Positions 40,707 to 51,966 are shown, counted from the stretch's first letter. The stretch is 64,000 nt of DNA from Lactobacillus kalixensis DSM 16043 (GCF_001434335.1 NZ_AZFM01000001.1:62001-126000), one strand, 5' to 3'. Notes: generated by a model not told the origin, from the letters alone. Numbers and translations: made by a program.

Positions 40707-42113
40707 TTATTTTCTAAGTGTTAATTTCACAATGCATTCACAGCGAGGCGTCTGTGGAAGCATATCAACATTTTCAATCAAGCGTACATCATAGGCCTCG
40801 CTAAGTAAGACGAGATCTTGAGCTAAAGTTGAAGGATTGCATGAAATATAAACAAATGTAGTCGGTTTAACTTGAAGCAAGGTCTTAATTAAACTTTTGG
40901 CAAGACCTGTTCTTGGTGGATCAACAATTAAAGCATCGATTGGTAAACCACCGCGTTTTAATTCGGGTAAGACTTTTTCGACGCTTCCTTGGAAGTAGTC
41001 AGCATTTCTGATGTGGTTAATGGCAACATTGTGTTTAGCATCTTCAACTGCTTCAGGAATGGTTTCAATTCCCACTACTTGCTTTACACGATCTGCTGCT
41101 AAAATACCGAGAGTTCCGACACCACTGTATGCATCAATTAAAGTTTGATCAGGAGTTAAATCTAAAAACTTAAGGGCTTCAGAATAAAGAGTTTCTGTTT
41201 GAACAGGATTTAACTGGAAGAAGGCGCGAGGAGATAACTCGAACTTTCTATCTAAAATCACTTCAGTAATTTGATTCTTACCTAATAATTTTTCAGTTTT
41301 ATTGCCCCATACTTGTGGGTTTCGCCAATCAGTTTCATTTTGATAAACACTGACAACATTAGGTAAATCCATAATTTGCTTAGCTAAAGTCATCAAATTC
41401 TTGATCTTGTGACCAATAGTGATTAAAGTGGCTTGAATTTCCCTTGTGGCTTCAGATTGACGAACAACGATTGTCTTAATTCCATCTAAATGTTTTCTAC
41501 GATCAGCAATAAAAACATGATTTTTATCAATTAAGTCTTTAATTGCACGTTCAGTTTCCTGAGTATCCTTACTTTGAGTAGGCATTACTGGCAAGTCAAT
41601 CAAATTATGTGAGTTTGGTTCATAAAGTCCCAGCTTACTCTTACCGTGATCGCGTTCAATTTGGTAAGAAGCCTTATTACGATAATGCCATTGGTCTGGT
41701 GCTGGAATAGTATTTTTAACCTTATATTTGGCATAGCCGCGAGGATGAAATTTTTTCAGAGCTTCGAGCACATTGTCTTTTTTAAACTCAAGTTGCTTCT
41801 CATAACTTAAATGAGCAAGCTCAAGTCCGCCAATATTTGGATTAACCTTTTCAGGAAAAGCAACACGATCAGGGCTCTTTTCCTTAATTCTGACTAATTC
41901 GGCTTCAATGTAGTGTGGATATTCCTTGAGGATCTTGGCTACAACAACTTCATTTGGTAAGGCACCGGGGATAAAAATAATTTTCTTGCGGTAGTAACCA
42001 ATTCCTTCACCGTTAATACCTAAACGTTTAATGGTAATAATGACATTTTTTTCTTTTGCCTCTTCGCGTTTTTTGTTAAATTTGCGAGGAGTATTTTTGT
42101 AATTATTCTTCAT
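40707..42113 (-). CDS. 23S rRNA (uracil-5-)-methyltransferase, RlmCD/RumA type
   Basis: The 468-residue enzyme methylates uracil C5 in 23S rRNA with S-adenosylmethionine. It starts with a basic tail, then a TRAM RNA-binding domain (about 20-85; GINGEGIGYYRKKIIFIPGALP). The SAM-binding part has LIDAYSGVGTLGI, and the catalytic Cys lies in VYISCNPSTLAQDL, preceded by VDPPRTGL. The usual iron-sulfur cysteines of E. coli RumA are not evident, as in many Firmicutes. Its specific target (U747 and/or U1939) cannot be decided. It is divergent from recX. Confidence 0.9.
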   Translation of the reverse strand: MKNNYKNTPRKFNKKREEAKEKNVIITIKRLGINGEGIGYYRKKIIFIPGALPNEVVVAKILKEYPHYIEAELVRIKEKSPDRVAFPEKVNPNIGGLELAHLSYEKQLEFKKDNVLEALKKFHPRGYAKYKVKNTIPAPDQWHYRNKASYQIERDHGKSKLGLYEPNSHNLIDLPVMPTQSKDTQETERAIKDLIDKNHVFIADRRKHLDGIKTIVVRQSEATREIQATLITIGHKIKNLMTLAKQIMDLPNVVSVYQNETDWRNPQVWGNKTEKLLGKNQITEVILDRKFELSPRAFFQLNPVQTETLYSEALKFLDLTPDQTLIDAYSGVGTLGILAADRVKQVVGIETIPEAVEDAKHNVAINHIRNADYFQGSVEKVLPELKRGGLPIDALIVDPPRTGLAKSLIKTLLQVKPTTFVYISCNPSTLAQDLVLLSEAYDVRLIENVDMLPQTPRCECIVKLTLRK

Positions 42114-42235
42114 TCTCTATTCTTTCTACAAAAATCAACAACGGTTTGATTATCATTCTACTACCTAAAAAAAGTTCTTAGCAAGTATTAAAAATATTTG
42201 TTAGCATGGATTCTATAGATAGAAAGGAAATTAAG

Positions 42236-43051
42236 ATGGCAATCATTAGTAAAGTAAGTGCACAAAAAAGACCAGGCCGTTATAATGTTTTCTTAGATGA
42301 TAAGTATGCCTTTTCTGCTAGTGAAAAAACTTTGGCTGAATTCGTCCTTTTAAAGGGAAAAGAATTAACTGATGAAGATATAGCAGAAATTCAAAAATTT
42401 GATGCAGATGCAAAAGCTAGTGACTTAGCTGCACGTTTTTTGAGCTATGAACCAAGAACAGTTTATGAAGTTTTACAATATTTAAAAAAGCACGAAATTT
42501 CAGATGAAGCAGCTAATAGTGCAGTTTCTGAATTAACTGAATTGGGTTTTTTGAATGATGATCAGTATGTTCAAATTTTTATTCAAAACGACTTGCGTGT
42601 TGGTAATGATGGAGCAAGAAGTTTAACGCAGAAATTAAGTCAAAAAGGTGTTGATCCTGAAATTATTCAGACCCATCTTGATGAGGTGGCTGAAGAAGAC
42701 TGGATTACTGTCGCTCAGCGTGTTATTAAGTCGATGCATCATCAAGTGGGAAAATTGTCAGCTAGAGAAATATCACAAAAAGTGCGAACTAAATTAATGA
42801 GTCACGGTTTTGATGATGGTCTTAGTCAAGCGGTTCTTAACGAGCTTGATTTTGAAGGCAGTGAGGATGAACAAAAAGAGGCTTTAAAAAGACAAGGAAT
42901 TAAGGCTTATAAAAAATTTCGACGCTATGATAAAAGCGAGCAAAAGTTTAAAATAAAAAGGTACCTGTATTCACATGGCTTTTCATCAAGTGAAATTGAT
43001 GCCTTTTTAAATGGCGAAATAATTGATTTAGATGAGCTTGAAGAATATTAG
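42236..43051 (+). CDS. recX: recombination regulator RecX
   Basis: A 271-residue protein of tandem three-helix repeats that binds RecA filaments and modulates recombination and SOS activity. Recognisable are YNVFLDDKYAFSASEKTLAEF near the start, AARFLSYEPRT with the following YLKKHEI, LTELGFLNDDQYV, and AYKKFRRYDKSEQKFKIKRY toward the end. ATG 42236 is preceded by AAGGAA at the right distance; an ATG 30 nt upstream is not. The long form is usual in lactobacilli. It is followed by a small protein 15 nt downstream. Confidence 0.93.
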   Translation: MAIISKVSAQKRPGRYNVFLDDKYAFSASEKTLAEFVLLKGKELTDEDIAEIQKFDADAKASDLAARFLSYEPRTVYEVLQYLKKHEISDEAANSAVSELTELGFLNDDQYVQIFIQNDLRVGNDGARSLTQKLSQKGVDPEIIQTHLDEVAEEDWITVAQRVIKSMHHQVGKLSAREISQKVRTKLMSHGFDDGLSQAVLNELDFEGSEDEQKEALKRQGIKAYKKFRRYDKSEQKFKIKRYLYSHGFSSSEIDAFLNGEIIDLDELEEY

Positions 43052-43066
43052 AAAGAGGATTTAAGA

Positions 43067-43549
43067 ATGACAAAGACAACAGTTGGAAAGAGAATTTTTA
43101 TTGGCAAAGTCTTCATGCCTAGTATGATGGATGAACAAAAATCTTTTGCAGCAGCCAATATGGAAGCTGAAAATGATGAAATTTTACAAAAATTTTTAGC
43201 TGATAATAAATTAGATAATAAACGTGCAATTATGTATGCCTTTGGTGCAGAAAGCTTTATGTATTGGTATGGTGTAGTTACTGAGAAACCTGTCGAGGTA
43301 CCAAAGGGCTTAATGAAGTATGAACTTCCAGAAGGTGAAGTGGTTGAAGAAAAAGAAAATGGCGCTATTGCCAGCTTCAATATGCCAGCCAATTTTATTG
43401 TTAAAGGCTTCTTTGAAAAGGTTGTTAATGAAGGAATTGCAGTTTATGAAAATCCTGGCGACAGTCCTAAGCCATATTTTGTTGAGGAACTAGATATGGA
43501 TCAAAGTGAGATTATTGGTACGTGGTATCTTGATCAAGATGAAGACTAA
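43067..43549 (+). CDS. conserved small soluble protein, function unknown
   Basis: A 160-residue acidic protein with a mixed alpha/beta pattern. Strands are suggested by FIGKVFMP, MYWYGVVTEKP, GLMKYELPEGEVVE, ASFNMPANFI and IIGTWYLDQ. The succession of a ligand-cupping strand, VPKGLMKYELP and a closing GTWYLDQDED resembles GyrI-like effector-binding domains, but only weakly. It lies 15 nt after recX with AGAGGA upstream, so it is cotranscribed with recX. I cannot assign a function. Confidence 0.65.
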   Translation: MTKTTVGKRIFIGKVFMPSMMDEQKSFAAANMEAENDEILQKFLADNKLDNKRAIMYAFGAESFMYWYGVVTEKPVEVPKGLMKYELPEGEVVEEKENGAIASFNMPANFIVKGFFEKVVNEGIAVYENPGDSPKPYFVEELDMDQSEIIGTWYLDQDED

Positions 43550-43577
43550 AAAAGAGCACTACAGTGCTCTTTTTTAG
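43548..43577. terminator. bidirectional terminator after the recX operon
   Basis: AAAAAAGAGCACT pairs with AGTGCTCTTTTTT between converging genes. Confidence 0.85.
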
Positions 43578-44035
43578 TGTTGTTTAGGGTCTATTGATAG
43601 ATTGTCGTATTCAACGTAGGCTCCGAGACAAGTTGAAACAAACATGATTAATAAAACAATTCCAGTTGCATTGCCAACGATTGCATCCAGTGTTAAATAG
43701 TTGCGAACTAAGAAAGTCGCAATAAAGCAAAGCACAAAGTCCAAGATCATATTAGCAACAAGCAAAACATAACGACGGCGAATACTAAAAAAACGCAATA
43801 ATTGCTTTAATAAATTGTCGCTTGTCTGCATTGCAAGTAAATCAACGGGACGTTGGATAGTGGCTTTAATTGCAAACATGATTAGTGAGCCAACAAAAGC
43901 CCCGATAATTGTTCTAAAAATATCGCCTGAATGAAGGACTAAAGCATTATAGCCAATTCCGATGATTGTTAAGCTGCATAAGTATGGTATCAGTAATAAA
44001 AAAACGAATACTAACAGCACATGACTTTTTTTCAT
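43574..44035 (-). CDS. four-segment membrane protein, function unknown
   Basis: A 153-residue protein with four hydrophobic segments, at about residues 5-28 (VLLVFVFLLLIPYLCSL), 42-62 (IGAFVGSLIMFAIKA), 90-115 (YVLLVANMILDFVLCFIATFL) and 120-145. A basic cytoplasmic loop (FFSIRRRYVL) separates the middle pair. ATG 44035 is chosen because GAGG lies 9 nt upstream; the earlier ATG overlaps it. I do not recognise the family. It is divergent from the CBS-domain gene, with 100 nt between. Confidence 0.65.
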   Translation of the reverse strand: MKKSHVLLVFVFLLLIPYLCSLTIIGIGYNALVLHSGDIFRTIIGAFVGSLIMFAIKATIQRPVDLLAMQTSDNLLKQLLRFFSIRRRYVLLVANMILDFVLCFIATFLVRNYLTLDAIVGNATGIVLLIMFVSTCLGAYVEYDNLSIDPKQH

Positions 44036-44139
44036 ATCATTGAACCTCATTTCTTAAAAGTATTCTACCATATAATATTGGTCTCTATGCTATAATGTGT
44101 TTATTTAAAGACTTTTTGATAGAAAGAGAGAAACGCATT

Positions 44140-45012
44140 ATGAGTAGCGACCCTGCTTCGGAAAATTTATTTAATCGTTTAAAGAATAGATTTTCTAATG
44201 ATTCGGCTGAAAATAGTAAAGAACATTTAGCCAAAGAAATTGAAAAGCTTCATCAGAATAAAGAAATTAGCGATTCAGAATTTTCAATGATGGAAGGGCT
44301 TCTGGATTTCCAAGGCAAAACTGCCCACGAAGTAATGGTTCCACGTCTTGATGCTTTTATGGTTGATGCAAATGTTCCACTTAAAGACAACTTAGATGAA
44401 ATTTTGCGTGAACCATATTCAAGAATTCCAGTGTATCAAGGCGATAAAGATAAAATTATTGGGGTAATCCATATTCGCGCATTACTTCGCAAAGCTAGAA
44501 AAGTTGGATTTGACAACATAGATTATTCTGATGTAATGTATAATCCGCTTTTTGCAGCAGAAACTGTTGAATTAGGTGATTTATTAATAGAAATGCAGAA
44601 GACCCAGCGTCAACTAGCAATTTTGCTTGATGAATATGGTGGTGTGGTTGGTCTAGCTACCATTGAAGATTTAATCGAAGAAATTGTTGGTGATATTGAT
44701 GACGAAGTTGATCATGCCGAAATTCTATTTAATCAAATTGGTAAAAACAAATATCTTATCTATGGTAAGATGACAGTTGCTGACTTTAATGATGAGTTTA
44801 AAACTGATCTTGAATTGCCGGATGTTGATACGATGGCTGGATATTTAATTACCAGACTTGGTGTAATTCCAGCAAAAGGGGAAAAACTAAGTGTCACTCT
44901 TGATAATGGCATGACTTTAACAACCGGGAGAATGAAAGGATCAAGATTGTTGACTATTTTGTTAACAATTCCTGAACAAGAGGATAAAGAGCAAGGAGAA
45001 AATAGAAGTTAA
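44140..45012 (+). CDS. CorC/HlyC-type CBS-domain protein
   Basis: A 290-residue cytoplasmic protein with two CBS domains ([18 protein letters not shown] to [19 protein letters not shown]; then [15 protein letters not shown] to [19 protein letters not shown]) and a C-terminal CorC-HlyC domain ([27 protein letters not shown]). The family is linked to Mg2+/Co2+ efflux; the full-length membrane domain (DUF21) is absent, so this is the short form. AGAGAG precedes the ATG at 44140. Its stop overlaps the prfC start (TAATG), so the two are coupled. Confidence 0.9.
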   Translation: MSSDPASENLFNRLKNRFSNDSAENSKEHLAKEIEKLHQNKEISDSEFSMMEGLLDFQGKTAHEVMVPRLDAFMVDANVPLKDNLDEILREPYSRIPVYQGDKDKIIGVIHIRALLRKARKVGFDNIDYSDVMYNPLFAAETVELGDLLIEMQKTQRQLAILLDEYGGVVGLATIEDLIEEIVGDIDDEVDHAEILFNQIGKNKYLIYGKMTVADFNDEFKTDLELPDVDTMAGYLITRLGVIPAKGEKLSVTLDNGMTLTTGRMKGSRLLTILLTIPEQEDKEQGENRS

Positions 45013-46583
45013 TGAATAAAGAACTTTTGGATAAAGTTAATAAAAGAAGAACTTTTGCAATTATCTCACACCCTGACGCAGGGAAGACAACTATTACTGA
45101 ACAATTGCTGCTATTTGGTGGTGTAATTCGCAAGGCTGGTACCGTTAAGGCACGTAAGACTGGGAATTACGCAACTAGTGACTGGATGGAAATTGAAAAA
45201 AAGCGTGGTATTTCTGTTACTAGTTCTGTGATGCAATTTGAGTATCAGGGCAAGCGCATCAATATTTTGGATACACCTGGCCACCAAGACTTCTCAGAAG
45301 ATACTTATCGGACGTTGATGGCGGTAGACGCTGCTGTAATGGTTATTGACTCAGCAAAAGGTATCGAACCTCAAACCAAAAAATTGTTCAAGGTTGTTAA
45401 GAAACGTGGTATTCCAATTTTCACCTTTATGAACAAGTTAGACCGTGATGGTCGTCCACCACTTGATTTGATCGCGGAACTTGAAGATTTGCTGGGGATT
45501 GAAGGTGTGGCAATGGATTGGCCCATTGGTTCTGGGCAAACTCTTAAAGGTCTTTATGATATCGCTAATAATCGCGTTGAACTTTACCATAAAGATGGTG
45601 ATGATCGCTTTATTCCACTTGATAAAGACGGACAACTTCCTGATAGCGAAAGCCTAAGTCAAGATCCGCAATTCGAAGAAACTTTGATGGATATTGATTT
45701 GATCAAAGAAGCTGGCAATACTTTTGATCGTGAAAAAATTGCTAAAGGTGATCAAACTCCTGTATTCTTCGGCTCAGCTTTGACTAACTTTGGTGTAGAA
45801 ACTTTCTTGAATAGTTTTGTTGATTTAGCACCTGCACCAAGTAGTCATAAAGTTAATGGGGATGAAGAATTAAAACCAGAAGATCCAGAATTTTCAGGTT
45901 TTGTTTTCAAAATTCAAGCTAATATGAATCCTAACCACCGTGATCGAATCGCCTTCGTTAGAATTGGTAGTGGTGAATTTAAGAAGGGACTTGATGTTAC
46001 CTTAGCAAGAACTGGCAAGCAAATTCGGTTGAATAATGCTACTGAATTTATGTCTAGTGAACGTGTCCAAGTTAGTGATGCTGTTGCTGGAGATATCGTT
46101 GGTTTGTATGATACTGGTAATTTCCAAATTGGTGATAGTATCTATGCAGGTAAGCGCAAGGTTGAATATCCATCACTTCCAGAATTTACTCCGGAATTAT
46201 TTATGAGGGTAACTGCTAAGAACGTGATGAAGCAGAAGTCGTTCCATAAGGGGATGAATCAACTGGTTCAAGAAGGTGCTATTCAGCTTTACCGCAATTA
46301 TGCAACTGATGAATATATTTTGGGTGCAGTTGGTCAATTACAATTTGAAGTGTTCAAATTTAGAATGCAAAATGAATATAATTCTGAAGTAGAAATGACC
46401 AGTATTGGCCATCGTGTTGCTCGCTGGATCGATCCTGATCAACTTGATCCTGCAATGTCCAATAGCCGTAACCTACTTGTTAAGGACCGTTATGATAATC
46501 CATTATTCTTATTTGAAAATGAATTTGCAGAACGTTTCTTCCAGGACAAGTATCCTGATGTAACATTGACTGAAAAATTATAA
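45012..46583 (+). CDS. prfC: peptide chain release factor 3
   Basis: The 523-residue GTPase recycles RF1/RF2 from the ribosome after termination. The G1 motif is [13 protein letters not shown], the G2/G3 region [18 protein letters not shown] and [14 protein letters not shown], and G4 [12 protein letters not shown], the RF3 pattern. Length is normal. It overlaps the stop of the CBS-domain gene and is followed by a strong hairpin. Translation coupling makes a separate ribosome binding site unnecessary, though AAGGAG lies near. Confidence 0.96.
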   Translation: MNKELLDKVNKRRTFAIISHPDAGKTTITEQLLLFGGVIRKAGTVKARKTGNYATSDWMEIEKKRGISVTSSVMQFEYQGKRINILDTPGHQDFSEDTYRTLMAVDAAVMVIDSAKGIEPQTKKLFKVVKKRGIPIFTFMNKLDRDGRPPLDLIAELEDLLGIEGVAMDWPIGSGQTLKGLYDIANNRVELYHKDGDDRFIPLDKDGQLPDSESLSQDPQFEETLMDIDLIKEAGNTFDREKIAKGDQTPVFFGSALTNFGVETFLNSFVDLAPAPSSHKVNGDEELKPEDPEFSGFVFKIQANMNPNHRDRIAFVRIGSGEFKKGLDVTLARTGKQIRLNNATEFMSSERVQVSDAVAGDIVGLYDTGNFQIGDSIYAGKRKVEYPSLPEFTPELFMRVTAKNVMKQKSFHKGMNQLVQEGAIQLYRNYATDEYILGAVGQLQFEVFKFRMQNEYNSEVEMTSIGHRVARWIDPDQLDPAMSNSRNLLVKDRYDNPLFLFENEFAERFFQDKYPDVTLTEKL

Positions 46584-46585
46584 GC

Positions 46586-46623
46586 AAAAAAATAAGCCGG
46601 ACGCTAATCCGGCTTATTTTTTG
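46586..46623. terminator. terminator between prfC and the DUF1827 gene
   Basis: AAATAAGCCGGA pairs with TCCGGCTTATTT, flanked by A and T runs between converging genes. Confidence 0.88.
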
Positions 46624-46624
46624 T

Positions 46625-46906
46625 TTATTTATCAATATGAACTTCAACGACACGGCGACTATTGTCTACGGTTAAAGTATAAGTTGTATCGTGATTTTTA
46701 ACTAAACGTTTAATTACGAATTCAACTTCATTTTCACGAATTCTTCGATCGTGATTTTCTAAAGCAATTCCAATGGCTTTATTACTTTCAGTGTAAATGA
46801 CTGAAGTATTGCCTAAAGAATAAACCTTAACGTAAGTTGCATCGGTAGTGTTCAATTGACTATGAACTAATTCTGAATAACTATTAGTTACGTCTATTAA
46901 GTGCAT
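46625..46906 (-). CDS. DUF1827 family protein
   Basis: A 93-residue protein beginning MHLIDVTNSYSELVHSQL, followed by TYVKVYSLGNTSVIYTE and IRENEVEFVIKRL, the pattern of DUF1827, a family restricted to Lactobacillales. Function is unknown. ATG 46906 is preceded by AGGTGA; a longer form with an 11-residue lysine-rich extension is less likely. It lies downstream of clpE on the same strand, separated by 137 nt. Confidence 0.8.
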   Translation of the reverse strand: MHLIDVTNSYSELVHSQLNTTDATYVKVYSLGNTSVIYTESNKAIGIALENHDRRIRENEVEFVIKRLVKNHDTTYTLTVDNSRRVVEVHIDK

Positions 46907-47042
46907 GGAATTCACCTGTTTCTCTACTTTCTTCCTCAATTTTAGTATAACCTAAATTGTAAAATTAGTTTATAAAAATGTAAAAGAAAAGAGGAAAAGC
47001 TTTGATGTTTTCCTCTTTCTTTATCGTTTGTTTAGTGTTTAC

Positions 47043-49253
47043 TTATTCAGCATCTTGTTCTGAATTGTCTAAGTCACTAATCACGACTTTACCTTCGATG
47101 TTATCAGCTAACAAGTTCTTACTTGCAGGATGGTCAAGCTTGAAGTCGGCAACTTTATCTTCAATTTCTTCTTGAATAGTTCTACGAAGTGGACGAGCAC
47201 CCATTGTTGGGTTGAAGCCTTCATCAACAAGCTTTTCCTTAGCTTTTTCAGTTACATCAATGTGTAAGCCTTGATCCTTAACCATATTGTTGGTATTTTC
47301 AAGCATTAAATCTACAATTTCAATTAAGTCTTCTTTTGTTAGCTCATTGAATTCAATCACATCATCAAGTCTGTTTAAGAATTCTGGCTTAAAGAATTGA
47401 GTCATTGAATTTCTAGCTGATTCTTTTTCTTCTTCATTATTTTCAGCTGCAAAACCAACACTTGTATTCTTGATTCCTTGACCAGCATTAGAAGTCATAA
47501 TGATAATTGTATCTTTAAATGATACAGTTCTACCTTGTGAATCAGTCAAACGACCATCATCAAGGATTTGAAGGAACAAGTTCATTACATCTGGGTGAGC
47601 TTTTTCAATTTCGTCAAGTAAGATCAAGCTGTATGGGTTGTGACGAACTTGCTCTGTCAATTGTCCAGCTTCTTCGTAGCCTACATAACCAGGTGCTGAA
47701 CCAATTAATTTAGAAACTGAATATTGTTCCATGTATTCAGACATGTCGAAGCGAATCATCGCATTTTCTGAACCAAACATTTGCTTAGCAAGTTGCTTAG
47801 CGAGTTCAGTCTTACCAACACCAGTAGGTCCTACAAAGAGGAAGGAACCGATTGGACGACCAGATTTATTGAAACCAATTCTATTACGACGAATTGCACG
47901 AGCAACTTTTTGAACAGCTTCGTCTTGACCGATTACATGACCTTCAAGATCAGTAGCTAAGTTTTGTAATTGCTCTTCTTCTTGTTTTTGAATATCGCCA
48001 ACAGGGATGTGGGTCTTTTCTTCAACAATCTTATTCATGATCTTATCGGTGATAGTTGGTGCTTTATCAGGATCAACATTTTGATCCTTCATCTTATCGT
48101 ATTTTTCGATTTGATCACGGTAGTAAGCTGCTTTTTCGTAATCTTCATTCTTCAAAGCATCTTGCTTAAGTTGTTGAGCTGCATCAATTCTCTCCTGCAT
48201 CTTTTCCTTATCAATGTAAGGAATAGTCAAGTTCATTCTTGATCCGGCTTCATCTAGCAAGTCAATGGCCTTATCTGGAAGGAAACGATCTTGGATGTAG
48301 CGAGATGAAAGCTTGGCTGCAGCTTCAACAGCAGTATCAGTATATTTAACATGGTGGTAATCTTCGTAACGTCTTTGGATACCTTTCAAAATCTTGATAG
48401 TTTCGTCAATTGAAGGTTCCTTGACTTCAACTGGTTGGAAACGTCTTGCTAAAGCAGAATCTTTTTCAATTTCACGGTATTCCTTAATAGTAGTTGCACC
48501 AACTAATTGGAGTTCCCCACGAGCCAAAGCAGGCTTAATGATGTTACCGGCATCCATACCGCCTTCAGCATTACCAGCACCAACAATTTCATGGATTTCG
48601 TCGATAAAAAGGATAATGTTAGGATCGCTTTGTAATTCTTTGATCAACTGTTCCATTCTTTGCTCGAACTGACCACGAATTCCAGTACCTTGAACTAATG
48701 AAACAACATTTAAAGCAATAACTCGCTTATCTTGAAGCTTAGCTGGGACAGAACCGTCAACGATTTGTTGAGCTAATCCTTCAACAACAGCAGTTTTACC
48801 AACACCAGCTTCACCGATTAAAACTGGATTATTTTTAGTTCTTCTGTTTAAAATTTCAATGACACGGGCAATTTCTTGATCACGACCAATAACTGGATCG
48901 ATTTTGCCTTTCTTTGCAAGGGCAGTTAAATCAGTACCATATTGGTCAAGTAGAGAACGTCTACCGTTACCAGCATTGCCATTGCCGCCACCCATTTGCA
49001 TTCTTGGGTCTTGAGGGTTTGGATTGTTATTTGCAGCGTTTCGATTATTTCCATTTAAGGCGTTAAATAGCTCATCAAAATCGCCAAAAAATTCATTATT
49101 ATCGTTATTCATATTGTTATTACCTGAATTTCTCTGATTAGATCTAAGTTCTTGATAGCATTGTTGACATAAATTAATTTCACGACTTTGGCCATTCAAT
49201 GTTGTGTATAAATGAATGGAGGCAGGTCGCTCATGACAATTTTCACAAATCAA
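47043..49253 (-). CDS. clpE: ATP-dependent Clp protease ATPase ClpE
   Basis: A 736-residue class-1 Hsp100 unfoldase that feeds ClpP. It begins with the ClpE zinc finger (Cys3, Cys6, Cys29 and Cys32 in [10 protein letters not shown] ... NLCQQC), then an asparagine-rich linker, AAA domain 1 ([15 protein letters not shown]), a UVR-like coiled middle ([19 protein letters not shown]) and AAA domain 2 ([15 protein letters not shown]). The start is TTG 49253, set by AAAGGCGG 9 nt upstream and by the zinc finger beginning right there. A CIRCE element overlaps the promoter. Confidence 0.95.
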   Translation of the reverse strand: MICENCHERPASIHLYTTLNGQSREINLCQQCYQELRSNQRNSGNNNMNNDNNEFFGDFDELFNALNGNNRNAANNNPNPQDPRMQMGGGNGNAGNGRRSLLDQYGTDLTALAKKGKIDPVIGRDQEIARVIEILNRRTKNNPVLIGEAGVGKTAVVEGLAQQIVDGSVPAKLQDKRVIALNVVSLVQGTGIRGQFEQRMEQLIKELQSDPNIILFIDEIHEIVGAGNAEGGMDAGNIIKPALARGELQLVGATTIKEYREIEKDSALARRFQPVEVKEPSIDETIKILKGIQRRYEDYHHVKYTDTAVEAAAKLSSRYIQDRFLPDKAIDLLDEAGSRMNLTIPYIDKEKMQERIDAAQQLKQDALKNEDYEKAAYYRDQIEKYDKMKDQNVDPDKAPTITDKIMNKIVEEKTHIPVGDIQKQEEEQLQNLATDLEGHVIGQDEAVQKVARAIRRNRIGFNKSGRPIGSFLFVGPTGVGKTELAKQLAKQMFGSENAMIRFDMSEYMEQYSVSKLIGSAPGYVGYEEAGQLTEQVRHNPYSLILLDEIEKAHPDVMNLFLQILDDGRLTDSQGRTVSFKDTIIIMTSNAGQGIKNTSVGFAAENNEEEKESARNSMTQFFKPEFLNRLDDVIEFNELTKEDLIEIVDLMLENTNNMVKDQGLHIDVTEKAKEKLVDEGFNPTMGARPLRRTIQEEIEDKVADFKLDHPASKNLLADNIEGKVVISDLDNSEQDAE

Positions 49254-49288
49254 TATTGTTAACCGCCTTTCATATTGAACTTGAGTAA

Positions 49289-49324
49289 ATTGTATGATTA
49301 GCACTCGATAAAGTCAAGTGCTAA
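49289..49324 (-). promoter_or_regulatory. clpE promoter overlapped by a CIRCE (HrcA) element
   Basis: On the minus strand TTGACT, a 17-nt spacer and TACAAT (49289-49294). TTAGCACTC (49298-49306) and AAGTGCTAA (49316-49324), separated by 9 nt, match the CIRCE consensus with one mismatch. HrcA bound here would cover the -35 and spacer. No CtsR heptad repeat is visible. Confidence 0.85.
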
Positions 49325-49522
49325 GTCTTGAAAAAGCTTATTTTTTGTAAGAAATTAATTTTTGAATCTTTGTATTTTTCTACCATAAAAGTTAGAAATT
49401 TATAAGGCACATATTTTAGAAATGGTAAAATTCATTACAAAATATTGATTTTAAAGACTTGGTAGTATATAAACTAGTATATTAACGGAATTAATTATAG
49501 AATTTTGAAGTGTGGTGATAAG

Positions 49523-49705
49523 ATGGATTATCAAAAAATTTTGGATCAATTAGTTAGTGGAGAACTTAAAGAGTACCGTGTTGAACCCAAAGATGCTTTT
49601 GATTTTCAAAGAGTATTGCGAGATTATGGCAAGAGACAGAATATTACCGGTCGCGCCGAAAGAGGGGGCAGCATTGTCTATACCGGTTCTAATAGTGATG
49701 ACTAA
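49523..49705 (+). CDS. small conserved protein upstream of ptsH, function unknown
   Basis: A 60-residue soluble protein starting MDYQKILDQLVSGELKEYRV and ending in an acidic tail. GTGGTGAT lies just before ATG 49523, giving a shorter and better supported start than the in-frame ATG at 49505. No motif is recognised. It lies 114 nt upstream of ptsH on the same strand; the intervening AT-rich stretch may hold a ptsH promoter. Confidence 0.65.
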   Translation: MDYQKILDQLVSGELKEYRVEPKDAFDFQRVLRDYGKRQNITGRAERGGSIVYTGSNSDD

Positions 49706-49819
49706 ATGATGAAAACTGTTACATTTATGTTGTGTAAACAGTAAAAAAATGATAATCTATTATCCGAATGGGTAATTATTACCGATTAATTTTTTTCGAA
49801 ATAAAAGGAGATATTCAAA

Positions 49820-50086
49820 ATGGAAAAACGCGATTTTCATATTATTGCAGAAACTGGTATTCACGCACGTCCAGCTACTTTGTTGGTACAAGCTGCTTCA
49901 AAGTTTGGTTCAGACGTTAATTTGGAATACAACGGCAAGTCTGTAAACTTGAAGTCAATCATGGGCGTTATGTCACTTGGTGTTGGTCAAAATGCTGACG
50001 TTACTATCACTGCTGAAGGTGACGACGAAAAGGATGCTTTGGAAGCAATTGCTGACACTATGAAAAAAGAAGGTTTAGCTGAATAA
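49820..50086 (+). CDS. ptsH: phosphocarrier protein HPr
   Basis: The 88-residue phosphocarrier of the PTS. His15 in GIHARPAT accepts phosphate from Enzyme I, and Ser46 in [11 protein letters not shown] is the HPr-kinase site that makes it a CcpA corepressor. AAAGGAG precedes the ATG. The stop overlaps the ptsI start, so the two are made together. It serves all PTS systems of the cell, including the mannose-type system at 19.2-21.7 kb. Confidence 0.98.
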   Translation: MEKRDFHIIAETGIHARPATLLVQAASKFGSDVNLEYNGKSVNLKSIMGVMSLGVGQNADVTITAEGDDEKDALEAIADTMKKEGLAE

Positions 50087-51819
50087 TGACCAAGACTTTA
50101 AACGGAATTGCTGCAAGTGATGGTATCGCCGTTGCTCCAGCATATCTTCTTGTTGAGCCTGATCTTTCATTTACTAAATCCTCAATCAGCGATATTGATT
50201 CAGAAGTAGCTCGTTACAAGCAAGCTATTGCTGATTCAACTACTGAAGTTGAAAATATTCGTGACGTTGCTAAGAAGACTTTAGGTGAAGAAGAATCACA
50301 AGTCTTTGAAGCACACTTGATGATTTTAAATGACCCAGAATTTACTGGTGCTATCGAAAATGAAATCAAGGATCAAAAGGTTAATGCAGAAGCTGCATTA
50401 GATGAAACTGCTCAAAAATTCATTTCAATTTTTGAAAGCATGACTGATAATCCATATATGCAAGAACGTGCTGCTGATGTTCGTGACGTTTCAAAGCGTA
50501 TTATGGCTCACTTACTTGGTAAGACTTTACCAAACCCAGCTTCAATTGATCACGAAGTTGTTGTTGTTGCTCACGATTTAACTCCAAGTGATACTGCACA
50601 ACTTAACAAGAAGTATGTTAAGGGCTTTGTAACTGATATTGGTGGTCGTACTGCCCACTCAGCTATTATGGCTCGTTCACTTGAATTACCTGCTGTTGTA
50701 GGTACTGATTCCATCACTAAGGATGTACAAGATGGTCAAGAATTGATCGTTGATGGTCTTGATGGTGCAGCAATTATTGAACCAAGTAAAGAACAAGTTA
50801 TCGAATACAAGCACAAGGGTGACGCCTTCCTCGAACAAAAGGCTGAATGGCAAAAGCTCAAGAATGAACCATCTGTAACTGCCGATGGCAAGAAGTTTAT
50901 CATCGCAGCTAATATTGGTACTCCAAACGATATGCCAGGTGTTCATGAAAATGGTGCTGAAGCTATTGGTTTGTACAGAACAGAATTCTTATACATGAAT
51001 TCTTCTGATTTCCCAACTGAAGATGCTCAATTTGAAGCTTATAAAGAAGTTATTGAAGGTATGGATGGTAAGCAAACTATCATCAGAACCATGGATATCG
51101 GTGGTGACAAGCACCTCGATTACTGGGACCTACCTGAAGAAATGAACCCATTCTTAGGTGTTCGTGCTATTCGTTTGTCACTTCAAAACGAGGACATCTT
51201 CCGTACTCAATTAAGAGCTTTACTTCGTGCATCTGCTTACGGTCCATTAGGAATTATGTTCCCAATGATCGGTACTTTGGGTGAATTGCGTAAAGCTAAG
51301 GCAATCTTGAACGATGAAAAAGATAAGTTGATCAAGGATGGCGTTAAAGTTGGTGACGATCTTCAAGTAGGTATGATGATCGAAGTTCCAGCTGCAGCTA
51401 TGCTTGCTGATCAATTTGCTAAGGAAGTTGACTTCTTCTCAATCGGTACCAATGATCTTATCCAATACACATTGGCTGCTGACCGTGGAAACGACAGTCT
51501 TTCATACTTATATCAACCATATAACCCATCAGTACTTCGCTTAATCAAGCACACTATTGATGGTGCCCATGAAAATGGTATTTGGGTTGGTATGTGTGGT
51601 GAAGCTGCTGGTGATGAAATCATGTTCCCAATTTTACTTTCAATGGGACTTGATGAATACTCAATGAGTGCAACTTCAATCTTAAGAATCAGAAGTTTAA
51701 TGAAGAAGTTAAACACTGCTGATCTTAAGGAATTAGCTAACCAAGCTTGCTTTGTATCAGAAACTGCTGACGATAACGAAAAGTTAGTTAAAGATTTCAT
51801 GGCTAAACTTGAAAAATAA
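50086..51819 (+). CDS. ptsI: PTS Enzyme I (phosphoenolpyruvate-protein phosphotransferase)
   Basis: A 577-residue enzyme that moves phosphate from phosphoenolpyruvate to HPr. The N-terminal half has the active histidine in [13 protein letters not shown] (near residue 190). The C-terminal barrel has LYRTEFLYM, the signature [18 protein letters not shown] and the catalytic Cys in GMCGEAAGD. Length is normal. The start overlaps the HPr stop by one base. A strong hairpin follows. Confidence 0.98.
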   Translation: MTKTLNGIAASDGIAVAPAYLLVEPDLSFTKSSISDIDSEVARYKQAIADSTTEVENIRDVAKKTLGEEESQVFEAHLMILNDPEFTGAIENEIKDQKVNAEAALDETAQKFISIFESMTDNPYMQERAADVRDVSKRIMAHLLGKTLPNPASIDHEVVVVAHDLTPSDTAQLNKKYVKGFVTDIGGRTAHSAIMARSLELPAVVGTDSITKDVQDGQELIVDGLDGAAIIEPSKEQVIEYKHKGDAFLEQKAEWQKLKNEPSVTADGKKFIIAANIGTPNDMPGVHENGAEAIGLYRTEFLYMNSSDFPTEDAQFEAYKEVIEGMDGKQTIIRTMDIGGDKHLDYWDLPEEMNPFLGVRAIRLSLQNEDIFRTQLRALLRASAYGPLGIMFPMIGTLGELRKAKAILNDEKDKLIKDGVKVGDDLQVGMMIEVPAAAMLADQFAKEVDFFSIGTNDLIQYTLAADRGNDSLSYLYQPYNPSVLRLIKHTIDGAHENGIWVGMCGEAAGDEIMFPILLSMGLDEYSMSATSILRIRSLMKKLNTADLKELANQACFVSETADDNEKLVKDFMAKLEK

Positions 51820-51821
51820 TT

Positions 51822-51868
51822 AAAAAGAACAAGGTGAAAAAATTTCATCTTGTTCTTTTTAATTTTTT
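51822..51868 (+). terminator. terminator of ptsHI
   Basis: AAAAAGAACAAG pairs with CTTGTTCTTTTT, followed by T residues. Confidence 0.88.
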
Positions 51869-51966
51869 AATAGATTTACAATTTCTCAAAAATTAATTCA
51901 TACTTTCTTCACGATTTCTAAGTAAGATAAAGATGGATGGAAAAGTAAAGATTATTTTTAAATAAC

